Shown: positions 17,561-26,142, numbered from the stretch's first letter. The stretch is 64,000 nt of DNA from Oscillospiraceae bacterium (GCA_034925865.1 JAYFRN010000027.1:29582-93581); one strand, 5' to 3'. Made by a program: numbers and translations. Notes: generated by a model from the sequence alone, not told the origin.

Positions 17561-18250
17561 TTAATTGCGTTTTCTCTTGTTTTTATCAGATTCGTCGAGT
17601 GCGGCACCCAGCGCAACACCTATCGAGATACCGATACACATTCCTATTGCAATATTATCAAAGGAAGTGCCTATATACATTCCTATGCTCAGCCCAAGGC
17701 ACATGTAAATACTGACAAAAGAGGATTTAGGTTTTTCAAGCTCAAAAAGCAATTCAGCTTTCTCTTCCTCGCTGCCTGTCTTAATAAATCCGCATTTAAC
17801 GAGTACTTTTTTCGATGGTATATTTATCGGATCGGATTCTATTTTCGCTTGAATATAATAAACATTCTCCTGAGAAAATGCCCATTCGCACATTTTCTGC
17901 AACGCCTCGGCCGCATATCCTTGATTTCGGTATGCTTCGTCGATACCGTATCCTATCTCTGTTTCGTGTCTTTCGTTTGCCGGACCCATAAAGCCGATGC
18001 TGCCTATCGATTTGTTTTCGTCTTTTAAAATTATCTGCCAATTAGTATACCATAAATAATCCCTCGGATGAGCCTCACATGAACGGCGCATTTCATCGTA
18101 AGCCGTGTTCAAATGCTCATCTCTTATCTCTATAAATTCGTTTGATACGAGTCCAAGGACAGTTTCAAGCTTTTCTCTGCTTTGACATAACAGAGCCATT
18201 TGCTCGATCGTAAGCGGAATTATACGCAAACGCTTTGATTTTAATTCCAT
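17561..18250 (-). CDS. GNAT acetyltransferase with C-terminal glycine-rich membrane tail
   Basis: A 229-residue protein. Residues 1-165 form a RimJ/RimL-type acetyltransferase (LRIIPLT start, IGSIGFMGP, EIGYGIDEAYRNQGYAAEAL acetyl-CoA loop, NIPSKKVLVKCGF). Residues ~172-220 are unusual: a hydrophobic stretch with GLSIGMYIG, IAIGMCIGISIGVALGAAL spacing typical of glycine zippers, then a Lys/Arg-rich end. This could tether the enzyme to the membrane. AAGGAGC precedes the ATG. The substrate is unknown. Confidence 0.8.
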   Translation of the reverse strand: MELKSKRLRIIPLTIEQMALLCQSREKLETVLGLVSNEFIEIRDEHLNTAYDEMRRSCEAHPRDYLWYTNWQIILKDENKSIGSIGFMGPANERHETEIGYGIDEAYRNQGYAAEALQKMCEWAFSQENVYYIQAKIESDPINIPSKKVLVKCGFIKTGSEEEKAELLFELEKPKSSFVSIYMCLGLSIGMYIGTSFDNIAIGMCIGISIGVALGAALDESDKNKRKRN

Positions 18251-18407
18251 ATATACAGCTCCTTTTCTTATTTTCTCGCTATCGCCCGGTATTGTTCAGA
18301 AGAAATATCGGAGAATCCGAGAAACTCCCATGTAGACTTCAGCGTGTCACTTTTATCGCACTTTGGCGAGCCGTTAAATTATTTTCATCTTTTAATCGCT
18401 TTCGAAA

Positions 18408-18893
18408 TTATTTATTCATAACCTCATAGCAATCCCACTGTGTATCGTACATACTGCATTCTCCCCGTTTTACGAAACCGCATTTTTTATAAAGCGAAAC
18501 CGCAGCGGGATTTGTCGGGCTTACGAGAAGAATGACGGCATCAAATCCCTTCGAAAATAAATCATCTTTTATATACCTTACAAGTGTTTCTCCGATTCGT
18601 CTGTTGTGCATATCACCGCGAACCGCCACGCGGAACAATCCGCACGGGTTTTTTATTTCCTTGCTCCAGCACCCGATATTTATATGCGCGCGTTCAACTT
18701 CGGCGCCGGCGGCCGCGATAATGCCGCCGCAATCATCCTTTATTATATAAAGCGAGTTGTTTCTGATGTTTTGCGCAATATTCTCTGAGGACGGATAATA
18801 TTCATCCCATGTGCATCCTGGAGTCCCGACAAGAGATTTGTATAACGCCATTATTTCGTCCGAATTTTCGAGTGATGCAAGCATAATTTTCAT
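18408..18893 (-). CDS. GNAT-family N-acetyltransferase
   Basis: A 161-residue GNAT protein: IIAAAGAEVE, a VAVRGDMHNRRIGETLVRYI acetyl-CoA-binding segment and NPAAVSLYKKCGFVKRGE. The frame remains open upstream to 19031, but that part translates the family A repeat. ATG 18893, preceded by TGAGGA, fits the usual GNAT start and is preferred. Substrate unknown. It is the second acetyltransferase in the same direction, separated by ~150 bp. Confidence 0.8.
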   Translation of the reverse strand: MKIMLASLENSDEIMALYKSLVGTPGCTWDEYYPSSENIAQNIRNNSLYIIKDDCGGIIAAAGAEVERAHINIGCWSKEIKNPCGLFRVAVRGDMHNRRIGETLVRYIKDDLFSKGFDAVILLVSPTNPAAVSLYKKCGFVKRGECSMYDTQWDCYEVMNK

Positions 18894-18951
18894 ATGTGTA
18901 ATTGTCCTCAGCATTTTCAATAAAATTATCTTATATGACGTTAGAGTGATT

Positions 18952-19056
18952 CTATTAACCCGGTAATTAAATAATGACCGCTTATAGAGAGAAAAGGCTC
19001 TAGCATATAGGTTTTTTCTCTTATAAAGCAAGGATTATTTATTGTCGAATTAATAA
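18952..19056 (-). repeat. Family A palindromic repeat, reverse orientation
   Basis: A 105-bp copy with arms CTATTAACCCGGTAATTAAA and TATTTATTGTCGAATTAATA around the AGAGAGAAAAGGCTCTAGC / ATAGGTTTTTTCTCTTA hairpin. It lies between the divergent GNAT and spoIIIAA genes. Confidence 0.85.
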
Positions 19057-19183
19057 TCAATGCCGCCATTATAAAGTGATTGATTATCATAATATATTAA
19101 TGATCGGAATTTGTCAATCATATTTACAGTGTCTGGATTTTAATGATATAGTAATTTGCCGTGTAATTATTGCCATTTAATAA

Positions 19184-20239
19184 GTGACACTTATAATCAT
19201 ATATAAAGCCTTGGCTGCATTTTCCGCAAATCGGACGCATATATTCTATCAGAATAAAACACAAGACATTCAATCTGCGGAGGCGAACATAAACACATCC
19301 GATGCTTTTGAATACGCGCTCAGGTTTTTGCCCGAAAACGCCGCGCGCGCGGTCTCATTATTTGAAAACAGACGCGATATATGCGAAATAAGGCTTCGAG
19401 AAATGCGTCCCGTTTCTCTTTCCATGAGTTATGGAAACATCTTTATAGATATTGAAGGACAGCGCTGCACTCCGGAAAGCGGGATAGTTTCATCTCAAAC
19501 AGATATCGCCCGGACAGTAAATCTGCTATGTGAAGGCAGCGTATACCGTCATATTGAAACCATCAGGAACGGCTATATAATAACACCCGGCGGAATACGC
19601 GCCGGATTATGCGGAGAAAGCTTTCCGGATACCGAAAGCGGCCGATTTGGTATGTCTTCCTTTACCGGTATAAATATAAGAATACCTCGCTATGTACGCG
19701 GCGCGTCAGATAAGCTTGTTTCGTATTTCCGCCGCCATCAATTCGGGTCTATTCTTATATTTTCGCCTCCCGGAGCCGGCAAAACTACAGTATTACGCGA
19801 TTTCGCAATCAGGCTTTCACGGGGCGATACAGGCCAAATGAAAAAGGTAGCAGTAATAGATGAACGGAAGGAGCTATTTCCGCCTGACTGCGGTTACGAA
19901 CGCGGAGCGCATCTTTTGGATGTGCTTGGAGGTTATAAAAAAGCGACCGGGATAGAAATAGCTTCTCGGGTTCTGTCTCCCGACGTTATAGTATGCGATG
20001 AAATAGGCGCAGCGGAAGATCCTGAAGCTCTGATATCCGCCCACCGATGCGGTGTCAGCTTTGTTGCTTCGGCTCACGCCGTAAATATTAAGGAGCTGAT
20101 TTCAAAGCCTAATATAAAATGTATGTTTGTAAGCGGAAGCTTTGAATATTACGCCTCGATAAATCATCTCCCCGGCGAAAAATTCAGATCGGAAATCAAT
20201 GTTTATCCCGCAGACGATTTGAAATGGGAAAGGATATGA
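19184..20239 (+). CDS. spoIIIAA: Stage III sporulation protein AA (ATPase)
   Basis: The secretion-type ATPase of the SpoIIIA-SpoIIQ channel, in the mother cell during engulfment. It has Walker A PPGAGKTT at 195-202, Walker B VIVCDE at 268-273 and SpoIIIAA signatures (EIRLRE, GGIRAGLCGE, NIRIPR, SAHAV). As drawn from the GTG at 19184 it has 351 residues, about 40 more than the Bacillus protein, and this GTG has no ribosome binding site. An in-frame ATA at 19289 lies 5 nt after CGGAGG and would give the usual N-terminus (see findings). It heads the eight-gene spoIIIA operon. Confidence 0.9.
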   Translation: MTLIIIYKALAAFSANRTHIFYQNKTQDIQSAEANINTSDAFEYALRFLPENAARAVSLFENRRDICEIRLREMRPVSLSMSYGNIFIDIEGQRCTPESGIVSSQTDIARTVNLLCEGSVYRHIETIRNGYIITPGGIRAGLCGESFPDTESGRFGMSSFTGINIRIPRYVRGASDKLVSYFRRHQFGSILIFSPPGAGKTTVLRDFAIRLSRGDTGQMKKVAVIDERKELFPPDCGYERGAHLLDVLGGYKKATGIEIASRVLSPDVIVCDEIGAAEDPEALISAHRCGVSFVASAHAVNIKELISKPNIKCMFVSGSFEYYASINHLPGEKFRSEINVYPADDLKWERI

Positions 20240-20245
20240 TATGGA

Positions 20246-20752
20246 ATGATAACGAAAGCGGTTGGGTTGTGTCTTGTATTCATAACGCCTGTTATTGCCG
20301 GCTATTATGCCTCAAATCAGGTAAGAGCCGAATGTGCACAGCTTTACGGGTTAATAAAATTAATAAAACACGCAAAGCGTAAGATATCCGGATTCATGAC
20401 CAGACAGGAGGAAATTTTCGACGATTTTGATGATGTAGCACTCGAAAGGTGCGGATTCTTAGATTGTCTGCGAAATCAGAAGCTCATATCGGAGGATTCT
20501 CTTCTGCGTACCGCGGTGGTTTCCTTTGAAAACCGCCTTTCTGTAAGCCCGGCGGCAAAATCGGCGCTGTTCGAATTTTCTGAAAGCTTTGGTAAGCTTT
20601 CCGCCGAAGAACAGTCCGAAAGCTGCGATTCGTGTGCCGCGGCGTTGAATGAGCTTTATGATGAGTCAAGATCACGCGCGGATATCCGGGCTAAGTTATG
20701 CAGGACGATAGGCTTTTCGGCCGGTGCGGTCGCCGCTATCATGTTGATATGA
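20246..20752 (+). CDS. spoIIIAB: Stage III sporulation protein AB
   Basis: A 168-residue protein with N- and C-terminal hydrophobic segments, related in fold to type II secretion GspF. It shows the family opening VGLCLVFITPVIAGYYASNQ and the ending RTIGFSAGAVAAIMLI. It lies 6 bp after spoIIIAA behind AAAGGA. Mother-cell membrane component of the SpoIIIA complex. Confidence 0.88.
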   Translation: MITKAVGLCLVFITPVIAGYYASNQVRAECAQLYGLIKLIKHAKRKISGFMTRQEEIFDDFDDVALERCGFLDCLRNQKLISEDSLLRTAVVSFENRLSVSPAAKSALFEFSESFGKLSAEEQSESCDSCAAALNELYDESRSRADIRAKLCRTIGFSAGAVAAIMLI

Positions 20753-20783
20753 AAGTCGTAAATCAATTAGAACGGGGATAACA

Positions 20784-20978
20784 ATGGAAGTAGGTTTGAT
20801 TTTAAAAATCGCCGGCATCGGTTTAATTGTCGCCGTCGCTTATTCGGTGCTTTCAAGAAGCGGACGGGAAGAACAGGCCGCGCTCGTTTCTCTGGCCGGC
20901 GTGGTTATTGTACTGTTTATGATAATATCCGAGATAGACCGCCTGTTTACCTCGGTAAAAGATATTTTCGGTTTATGA
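20784..20978 (+). CDS. spoIIIAC: Stage III sporulation protein AC
   Basis: A 64-residue protein with two membrane helices (LILKIAGIGLIVAVAYSVL and LVSLAGVVIVLFMIISEI), the usual length of SpoIIIAC. Its stop overlaps the spoIIIAD start (ATGA). Structural membrane part of the SpoIIIA channel. Confidence 0.9.
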   Translation: MEVGLILKIAGIGLIVAVAYSVLSRSGREEQAALVSLAGVVIVLFMIISEIDRLFTSVKDIFGL

Positions 20979-21367
20979 CTGTTTTTAAAATATGCCTTGT
21001 CGCGTTATGCGCGCTTTCGATTATTCTGATTGTACGACAGTATAAGCCGGATTACGGTGTTTTCATTTCACTGTGCGCCGGAATAGCCGTACTTACATAT
21101 GCGCTTTCACAGATTGTACCTATTTTCGAATTCGCATCGGCAATGGCGGAAGACACAAGCTTTTCCGATTATTTCGGAATAATGCTTAAAGCCGTCGGCA
21201 TCGGCATTGTTTCGTCATTTACATGTGAGCTTTTACGCGACGCGGGAGAAACATCGCTGGCATCTAAGGTTGAGCTTTGCGCCAAAGCTGCGATTCTTTT
21301 GCTCGCCCTTCCGGTTTTCAGCGCTTTGATTAACGGCGCTATCGGCAATGTACAAACAGGTGCATAA
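20975..21367 (+). CDS. spoIIIAD: Stage III sporulation protein AD
   Basis: A 130-residue membrane protein with four hydrophobic segments and the SpoIIIAC/AD family pattern (LKAVGIGIVSSFTCELLRDAGE, ALPVFSALI). Overlaps spoIIIAC by 4 bp and spoIIIAE by 20 bp, which indicates tight translational coupling. Confidence 0.9.
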   Translation: MTVFKICLVALCALSIILIVRQYKPDYGVFISLCAGIAVLTYALSQIVPIFEFASAMAEDTSFSDYFGIMLKAVGIGIVSSFTCELLRDAGETSLASKVELCAKAAILLLALPVFSALINGAIGNVQTGA

Positions 21368-22508
21368 GCTCACAGTCGTTGTCGCCGCGGTTTTTATCGT
21401 CTTATTTTTAGCGCAAGGAGCATATGCGGCAGATAATCCCGATACCGTAACGGAGCAATCGGATATAGGTGTTTCCAATGAGCTCGGCGATATGATAAGC
21501 GAGGCCGCCGGAGCGGACAAACTCAATGAATTTATTCCGGATTCGATAAAGGATTCGGCTCCGGACGCGGATGTTCTTTCAGGAGACAAGGCATACGAAA
21601 CGCTTTTCTCGATGTTCCTCGGAGTTTTTGCAAATTCGCTTAGGGGAGAGCTAAAGTTTTTCGCCGGATTATGCGGATTCATAATGCTAAGTGCGCTTAT
21701 ATGCGCGCTTCGACGGACATATACCTCAGATATGGAGCTTTTTGAAATCGTCTCGGTGTTATGCCTGTCGGCATATGCTTACAGCATTGTCGGAACTGCA
21801 TTTGATGCCGCTTCTCACTACATAAAGGAGCTTAATATCTTTATAAAGTGTATGCTCCCGGTAATGACATCTCTTTATACTCTCGGGGGCAATGCCGCAT
21901 CCGCCGCCGTTCAGAACACAGGCATATTTTTAGCTTGTGAGCTTCTCGATACGCTGTGTGCTGAAGTTTTACTGCCGCTGCTAAGAATAGGATTTGCATT
22001 TTCTCTCGCTTCAGCCATATCTCCCGCTCCTCTTGCGGGAATTTCCAAATTTTTAAAAAACTTAATGAGCGGCCTTTGCGTTGCGATGATGACGCTTTTC
22101 GGAACTGTATTGTATTTTCAGACCTCTCTTGCCTCGGCTGCGGATACCGCACTTTTACGGACAGCGCGGTTTGCCGCGGGAACTTTTATTCCCGTCGTTG
22201 GTTCGCTCGTAGGCGAAGCCGCTAAAACAGTCGGAGGCGGTATATCCGTAATTAAATCAACTACAGGCTTTTTTGGCATTGCCGTTATCATTTATATACT
22301 CGCAGTCCCGATCATAGGAATTTTCACGAAAAAGCTGTCGATAGGATTCGCTTCTCTTTGCGCCGGACTTGTCGGCGCCGCCCGTGAAGAAGCATTTTTA
22401 AAAGAACTCGGAGAGCTTTTTAATATACTTTTGGCATTTTTGTTTTCGACGGGCATATATTTTATTATAGCTCTTACAATATTTATCAAAACGGGGGTAT
22501 CGGTTTGA
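21348..22508 (+). CDS. spoIIIAE: Stage III sporulation protein AE
   Basis: A 386-residue polytopic membrane protein. A signal-like segment ends AQGAYA near 28, then ~60 polar residues precede about eight membrane helices. Family features include ELKFFAGLCGFIMLSAL and IGIFTKKLSIGFASLCAGLV. Its start lies within spoIIIAD and its stop within the spoIIIAF start codon. Confidence 0.9.
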   Translation: MYKQVHKLTVVVAAVFIVLFLAQGAYAADNPDTVTEQSDIGVSNELGDMISEAAGADKLNEFIPDSIKDSAPDADVLSGDKAYETLFSMFLGVFANSLRGELKFFAGLCGFIMLSALICALRRTYTSDMELFEIVSVLCLSAYAYSIVGTAFDAASHYIKELNIFIKCMLPVMTSLYTLGGNAASAAVQNTGIFLACELLDTLCAEVLLPLLRIGFAFSLASAISPAPLAGISKFLKNLMSGLCVAMMTLFGTVLYFQTSLASAADTALLRTARFAAGTFIPVVGSLVGEAAKTVGGGISVIKSTTGFFGIAVIIYILAVPIIGIFTKKLSIGFASLCAGLVGAAREEAFLKELGELFNILLAFLFSTGIYFIIALTIFIKTGVSV

Positions 22509-23023
22509 TCGAAGCGATATCCGGGTGGGTCGTATCGGTGCTTACAGCCGCGTTTTTATGCGCCGTTGCTTATTACATAACACCGGAAGGTAAAACAGGT
22601 ACGGCGCGTACTGTTAAATTCGTTTCATCGCTGATAGTGGCCGCAATAATCGTGATACCCGTTTCACGAGCGATATCCCATACGGATGATATATGCCGTA
22701 TGGCAGAAAAATTCGCCGCCGGTCCCGCAAATGAAGCTATGCCTCTATCCACCGGTAATGCTGATAAGCTCTACGCCGAATGGACAGCTTCACAAAGCGC
22801 GCAGCTTATCGCAGACGGCGTGAGTCAAAGTGTGTATGAAAAATTCGGAAGAGAGGATTTTGAAATTAAAGTCATATCTGAAACCTCCGGGCTTCAAACA
22901 AAGATCACCAAAATTATTGTATTTTACGGCTCTGACAACTTTCCGGTGTCGCAAATCACGGAATACATAAGTGAGACATATCAAATTCCATCGGAGGCAA
23001 TCAAAACAAATGAAACAGGCTGA
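22505..23023 (+). CDS. spoIIIAF: Stage III sporulation protein AF
   Basis: A 172-residue protein: two N-terminal membrane helices (residues ~5-55), then a ~115-residue domain with the ring-building-like fold known for SpoIIIAF. The start is TTG at 22505 and overlaps the spoIIIAE stop (TTGA). Its last codons overlap the ribosome binding site and first codons of spoIIIAG. Confidence 0.88.
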   Translation: MIEAISGWVVSVLTAAFLCAVAYYITPEGKTGTARTVKFVSSLIVAAIIVIPVSRAISHTDDICRMAEKFAAGPANEAMPLSTGNADKLYAEWTASQSAQLIADGVSQSVYEKFGREDFEIKVISETSGLQTKITKIIVFYGSDNFPVSQITEYISETYQIPSEAIKTNETG

Positions 23024-23558
23024 GCATGAAACGCCCGAAAGCGCCCGCGTCCCCGGTTTAAAAGGGCTGTTCCTATCGGTAAACCGTAAGGAAGTCTGGA
23101 TTTTCGTGCTGTTGTTTATTCTTGGCATCGCACTCATTCTGCTTTCACGCGGGGGAGACGAAGCTGCCGTGTCAGCGGTTCCGGAATCCAGTGAATTCAA
23201 CACAGAGGAATTCACATCTCGGGTAGAGCAAAAGCTAGGCTCAATGATATCCGGAATCAAAGGAGCGGGCAGAGTCAGTGTCATGGTTACGATCGATACC
23301 GGCACAAGAAAAATATACGCAGCCCAAACAAATACAAAATCCTCCGGAGTCCAAAACGAATCAAGTGAGGAATTTGTCTGGTCTCAGGATAAAAGCGGAG
23401 CTAAAACGCCAGTATTGATCGCAGAACAGACGCCATCTGTGCGAGGAGTAGCGGTTGTTTGTGAAGGAGCCATAAATTCGGAGGTACGTAAAAAGGTCAT
23501 TGAACTTGTCTCATGCGCATTGGATTTGCCAACCAATAAAATCTGTGTCACAAATTGA
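23010..23558 (+). CDS. spoIIIAG: Stage III sporulation protein AG
   Basis: A 182-residue protein with an N-terminal cytoplasmic stretch, one membrane helix (~28-48) and an extracytoplasmic ring-forming domain (IKGAGRVSVMVTIDTG, then RGVAVVCEGA and ALDLPTNKICVT). ATG 23010 was chosen because CGGAGG stands ~11 nt upstream, and it matches known starts; the frame is open further upstream. SpoIIIAG forms the large ring of the mother cell to forespore channel. Confidence 0.9.
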   Translation: MKQAEHETPESARVPGLKGLFLSVNRKEVWIFVLLFILGIALILLSRGGDEAAVSAVPESSEFNTEEFTSRVEQKLGSMISGIKGAGRVSVMVTIDTGTRKIYAAQTNTKSSGVQNESSEEFVWSQDKSGAKTPVLIAEQTPSVRGVAVVCEGAINSEVRKKVIELVSCALDLPTNKICVTN

Positions 23559-23579
23559 GTGCTTTTTGGAGGAAAATAC

Positions 23580-24293
23580 ATGGAAAAATTAGCAAAAATC
23601 AACAGGGTGCCGGAATATATAACCGAACCCGAAGCGGAGCCAGCTCTTCTGACAGCTCCGGAGGAAACAAAAGAGGAAGAAAGCGCCGAAGAACCGAAGC
23701 GCGGATTTGCGGAGACATTCCGTGCGCTCATTCCAAAAAAGCGTACAATCCCTAAGCCGTTCCCCTGGAAATCAATAAGCGCCAAAAATGTTCTTGTCGT
23801 ATCATGTATCGCTTTGATTGCCGTCGCCGGATATATCAACATCAGATATTATCTCAACGATGAACCGGTCGATTCACTTAAGACAGGAGACAATCCCGCA
23901 GTGGCCACCGGTGAAAATCCATCCGATGTCGCGTCTGAAGATGAAAATTATTTTACCGTTGCCGTTATCAACCGCCAGCGTGTCCGTGACGAAGCCATTG
24001 ATCTTCTTCAAACATTAATGGACAGCGAATCAACCCCCGCGGAGCGCCGCGATGAAATAATGGTCGAAATGAACCGCATAGCGGACGAGATTACATATGA
24101 AGTAAATATAGAAAATCTCGTCAGAGCAAAGGGTATTAATGAATGCGTCGCAGTAATTAACGATGGAAATGCAAATATCATTGTTAAAAGCGCCGGCCTT
24201 ACCCCCGCGGAAATAGCTCAGATCAAGGAAATCGTCTATGTTCAGACAGGCATAGTGCCAAAGAATATAAAGATAATAGAAAAAAGTGTATGA
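23580..24293 (+). CDS. spoIIIAH: Stage III sporulation protein AH
   Basis: A 237-residue protein. The Glu/Pro-rich cytoplasmic N-terminus is longer than in Bacillus, the membrane helix is at ~72-90, and a YscJ/FliF-like ring domain follows (~120-237; RQRVRDEAIDLLQTLMDSES, then VNDG.ANIIVKSAGLTPAE-type pattern). ATG 23580 is preceded by TGGAGG at 8 nt. SpoIIIAH binds SpoIIQ across the intermembrane space. Last gene of the operon; a strong terminator follows. Confidence 0.92.
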   Translation: MEKLAKINRVPEYITEPEAEPALLTAPEETKEEESAEEPKRGFAETFRALIPKKRTIPKPFPWKSISAKNVLVVSCIALIAVAGYINIRYYLNDEPVDSLKTGDNPAVATGENPSDVASEDENYFTVAVINRQRVRDEAIDLLQTLMDSESTPAERRDEIMVEMNRIADEITYEVNIENLVRAKGINECVAVINDGNANIIVKSAGLTPAEIAQIKEIVYVQTGIVPKNIKIIEKSV

Positions 24294-24374
24294 AAGAAAA
24301 TATCGGATATACTATCCGACATAATTCTTATTAACGCGGTAAAGAATAAGCTTTGTATATGGGCTTTTGGTCGA

Positions 24375-24418
24375 GACCGTATTCCCGCATATATTTATAC
24401 GGGAATGCGGTCTTTTTC
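24375..24418 (+). terminator. Rho-independent terminator of spoIIIA operon
   Basis: An AGACCGTATTCCCG stem pairs with CGGGAATGCGGTCT and is followed by TTTTT. Between the spoIIIAH stop and this hairpin (24331-24369) is a remnant resembling a family A arm and the CTTTGTATATGGGCTTTT part of its hairpin. Confidence 0.9.
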
Positions 24419-24425
24419 ATGTTTC

Positions 24426-24528
24426 ATTATGTTTAAATTATATAATCACGCTTTATAAGAGAAAAGAGTCTGGTATATTGGCTTTTATCTCTTATAAAAC
24501 AAGGCATATTCAAATATTGTTTTAATAA
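24426..24528 (-). repeat. Family A palindromic repeat, reverse orientation
   Basis: A copy of ~103 bp with hairpin AAGAGAAAAGAGTCTGG / TATATTGGCTTTTATCTCTT, arm TATAAAACAAGGCATATTCA and TTTTAATAA end. It lies between the spoIIIA terminator and the tetR promoter. Confidence 0.8.
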
Positions 24529-24599
24529 GATCCGCTTTCACCCGCTGTAAAAAAATATTTCTGCTTATTGTAAAAATTAAAAATTTTCTGCTTTTCCTA

Positions 24600-24646
24600 T
24601 TGACATATTATAGGTTTTATGTTATTATACTGACTGGTCAGTATAA
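24600..24646 (+). promoter_or_regulatory. tetR promoter with overlapping operator
   Basis: TTGACA (24600-24605), 17 bp, TATTAT (24623-24628). A near-perfect palindrome, TTATACTGAC-TG-GTCAGTATAA (24625-24646), overlaps the -10 box. Its position just upstream of a TetR gene indicates autorepression. Confidence 0.8.
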
Positions 24647-24663
24647 CGTGCTTTGGAGGATAT

Positions 24664-25236
24664 ATGAGCAGAGAAAGAATTATTGACGCAGCAATACGCG
24701 TATTTTCACGTGAAGGTTATTATCGTGCGAACATGGACGAGATTGCCCGCGAGGCCGATGTCGCTAAGGGAACGCTGTATTATCATTTTCCGACGAAGCT
24801 GGAGCTTTTCAAAACTCTCGTAACCGAAGGCATGACCATGATAACAGATAAAATAAAAAAAGAATTCGACGAGAATACTCCGGTCGATATACAAGTGAAA
24901 AAGGCCATTGAAGCGAATATTAATATTTATCTTGAGTATGGAGAACTGGCGAAAATATTTTTCAATGAGCTTTCAAGCGGGATCGACTCCGATGCGCTTG
25001 CGGAAATTGATTCGCTTAAAAATAATTATATAAGCTTTATCTCGGATATTTTAAAAAGCGCATCAAGTGAGGAAAATAAAAAAATTATAAATTATAACAT
25101 GGTCGCCGTCGGAATGCTCGGGATGCTTGATACTGAATGCAAGTATTACCTGAAAAACAGCGATAAAACCACACCTGAGGAAATACGTGATTTCATGCTT
25201 GAGATTGTTTCCTCATGGCTTTATAAGAGATTCTGA
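24664..25236 (+). CDS. TetR-family transcriptional regulator
   Basis: A 190-residue protein. An N-terminal TetR helix-turn-helix (~1-50; RIIDAAIRVFSREGYYRANMDEIAREADVAKGTLYYHFPTK in the classic pattern) is followed by an all-helical ligand-binding domain. A TGGAGGA site precedes the ATG. The palindrome over its own -10 box suggests autoregulation. No efflux pump gene is adjacent; the only downstream gene in the transcription unit is a small beta-sandwich protein, so the regulon is probably elsewhere. Confidence 0.88.
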   Translation: MSRERIIDAAIRVFSREGYYRANMDEIAREADVAKGTLYYHFPTKLELFKTLVTEGMTMITDKIKKEFDENTPVDIQVKKAIEANINIYLEYGELAKIFFNELSSGIDSDALAEIDSLKNNYISFISDILKSASSEENKKIINYNMVAVGMLGMLDTECKYYLKNSDKTTPEEIRDFMLEIVSSWLYKRF

Positions 25237-25288
25237 AGCTGCAGCCCGAAAGCTGTAAATTTAATAAATCAGAAGAGGAGAACTTACC

Positions 25289-25588
25289 ATGGAAAACTCA
25301 AACAGCAACATCGACACCGTCATAATGCCGCAATCCGCCTGCAGGGGAGATCAGGTTTCCGTTTTGGCTCGTCTTAAGAACATTGCCTCTGAGGTAAAAT
25401 ATGTGGTAATTGAAATCCCTCTGTACGGAATTTCACAAGTCATGAAGCTCCAGAATGACGGATCATACTCATTGTCATATTGCATCCCCTATGACGCGTA
25501 TTCCGGAAGCTATAGCGTCAGGATCAATGTGACAGACCGGAATTATAACAGCATCGCTTCTTCATCCTTTGACTATATTGTAAAATAA
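25289..25588 (+). CDS. Small Ig-like/beta-sandwich protein of unknown function
   Basis: A 99-residue protein without signal peptide or membrane segment. Alternating hydrophobic strands and the PYDAYSGSYSVRINVTDRNYN stretch suggest a single immunoglobulin-like or CARDB-like domain. It lies 52 bp after tetR in the same direction, with a GAGGAG site, and is followed by a strong terminator. It is therefore probably co-regulated by the TetR protein. Function not recognised. Confidence 0.65.
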   Translation: MENSNSNIDTVIMPQSACRGDQVSVLARLKNIASEVKYVVIEIPLYGISQVMKLQNDGSYSLSYCIPYDAYSGSYSVRINVTDRNYNSIASSSFDYIVK

Positions 25589-25629
25589 CAGAATATTTTA
25601 TTTCGAAGAGATTCACGGCAACAAAGGTT

Positions 25630-25671
25630 AAGGACCCTTTTTACTTGATAAGCGAAGTAAAAAGGGTCCTT
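25630..25671 (+). terminator. Rho-independent terminator
   Basis: AAGGACCCTTTTTACTT (25630-25646) pairs perfectly over 17 bp with 25655-25671 around an 8-nt loop. An AT-rich tail follows. The spacer to 25899 shows no gene, and I found no convincing Fur or DtxR box. Confidence 0.85.
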
Positions 25672-25899
25672 ATAATTTTGAAATCTTTTTTGTTTCAACA
25701 TCTTAATCAATTTTTATATTTAAAAAGTGGTTCTTCACAGATTATGTAAAAAATTCCGTTTCTCAAACCCGTTTTATAATATTATACGTTAATTTTAATC
25801 CTCAATTATAATATTGCTTGTTCCTATATACAACCTGAGCATATCCTTACTCTTTTCAGCATAAAAATACTATATTAAAATGCAGAAAAGAGGCCGGAT

Positions 25900-26142
25900 A
25901 TGAAGCTATCACGTATAAAACCCGGCGGCTCTGCCGTGATAAAATCAAACAATGCTCCCGGAGCTCACGGAAAGCGCCTTTTAGATATGGGATTCGTTCC
26001 GGGAGCGAAAGTGACAGTAATTAGACGCGCTCCGTTCGGTGATCCGGTTGTGGTTACGTTGTTCGGATATACAATAGGGCTAAGAATGTCCGACGCTGAT
26101 ATGATAGAAACAGAGATCTCGGAGGAACAACGGCACATATGA
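25900..26142 (+). CDS. feoA: Ferrous iron transport protein A
   Basis: An 80-residue SH3-like protein of the FeoA family (KPGGSAVIKSNN, HGKRLLDMGFVPGAKVTVIRR, PFGDPVVV..FGYTIGLR). It helps FeoB-dependent Fe2+ uptake at the cytoplasmic face. Its stop overlaps the feoB start (ATGA). Confidence 0.92.
   Translation: MKLSRIKPGGSAVIKSNNAPGAHGKRLLDMGFVPGAKVTVIRRAPFGDPVVVTLFGYTIGLRMSDADMIETEISEEQRHI

Noticed and set aside
18894-19031. Upstream extension of the second GNAT gene
   Set aside because: The extra ~46 residues translate the family A repeat, and a ribosome binding site supports the internal ATG at 18893.
19057-19183. Sigma-E type promoter for spoIIIA
   Set aside because: Expected biologically, but I found no pair of -35 and -10 boxes with correct spacing that was convincing.
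25672-25899. Fur or DtxR box upstream of feoA
   Set aside because: AT-rich sequence, but no palindrome close enough to a known iron-regulator site to support a call.
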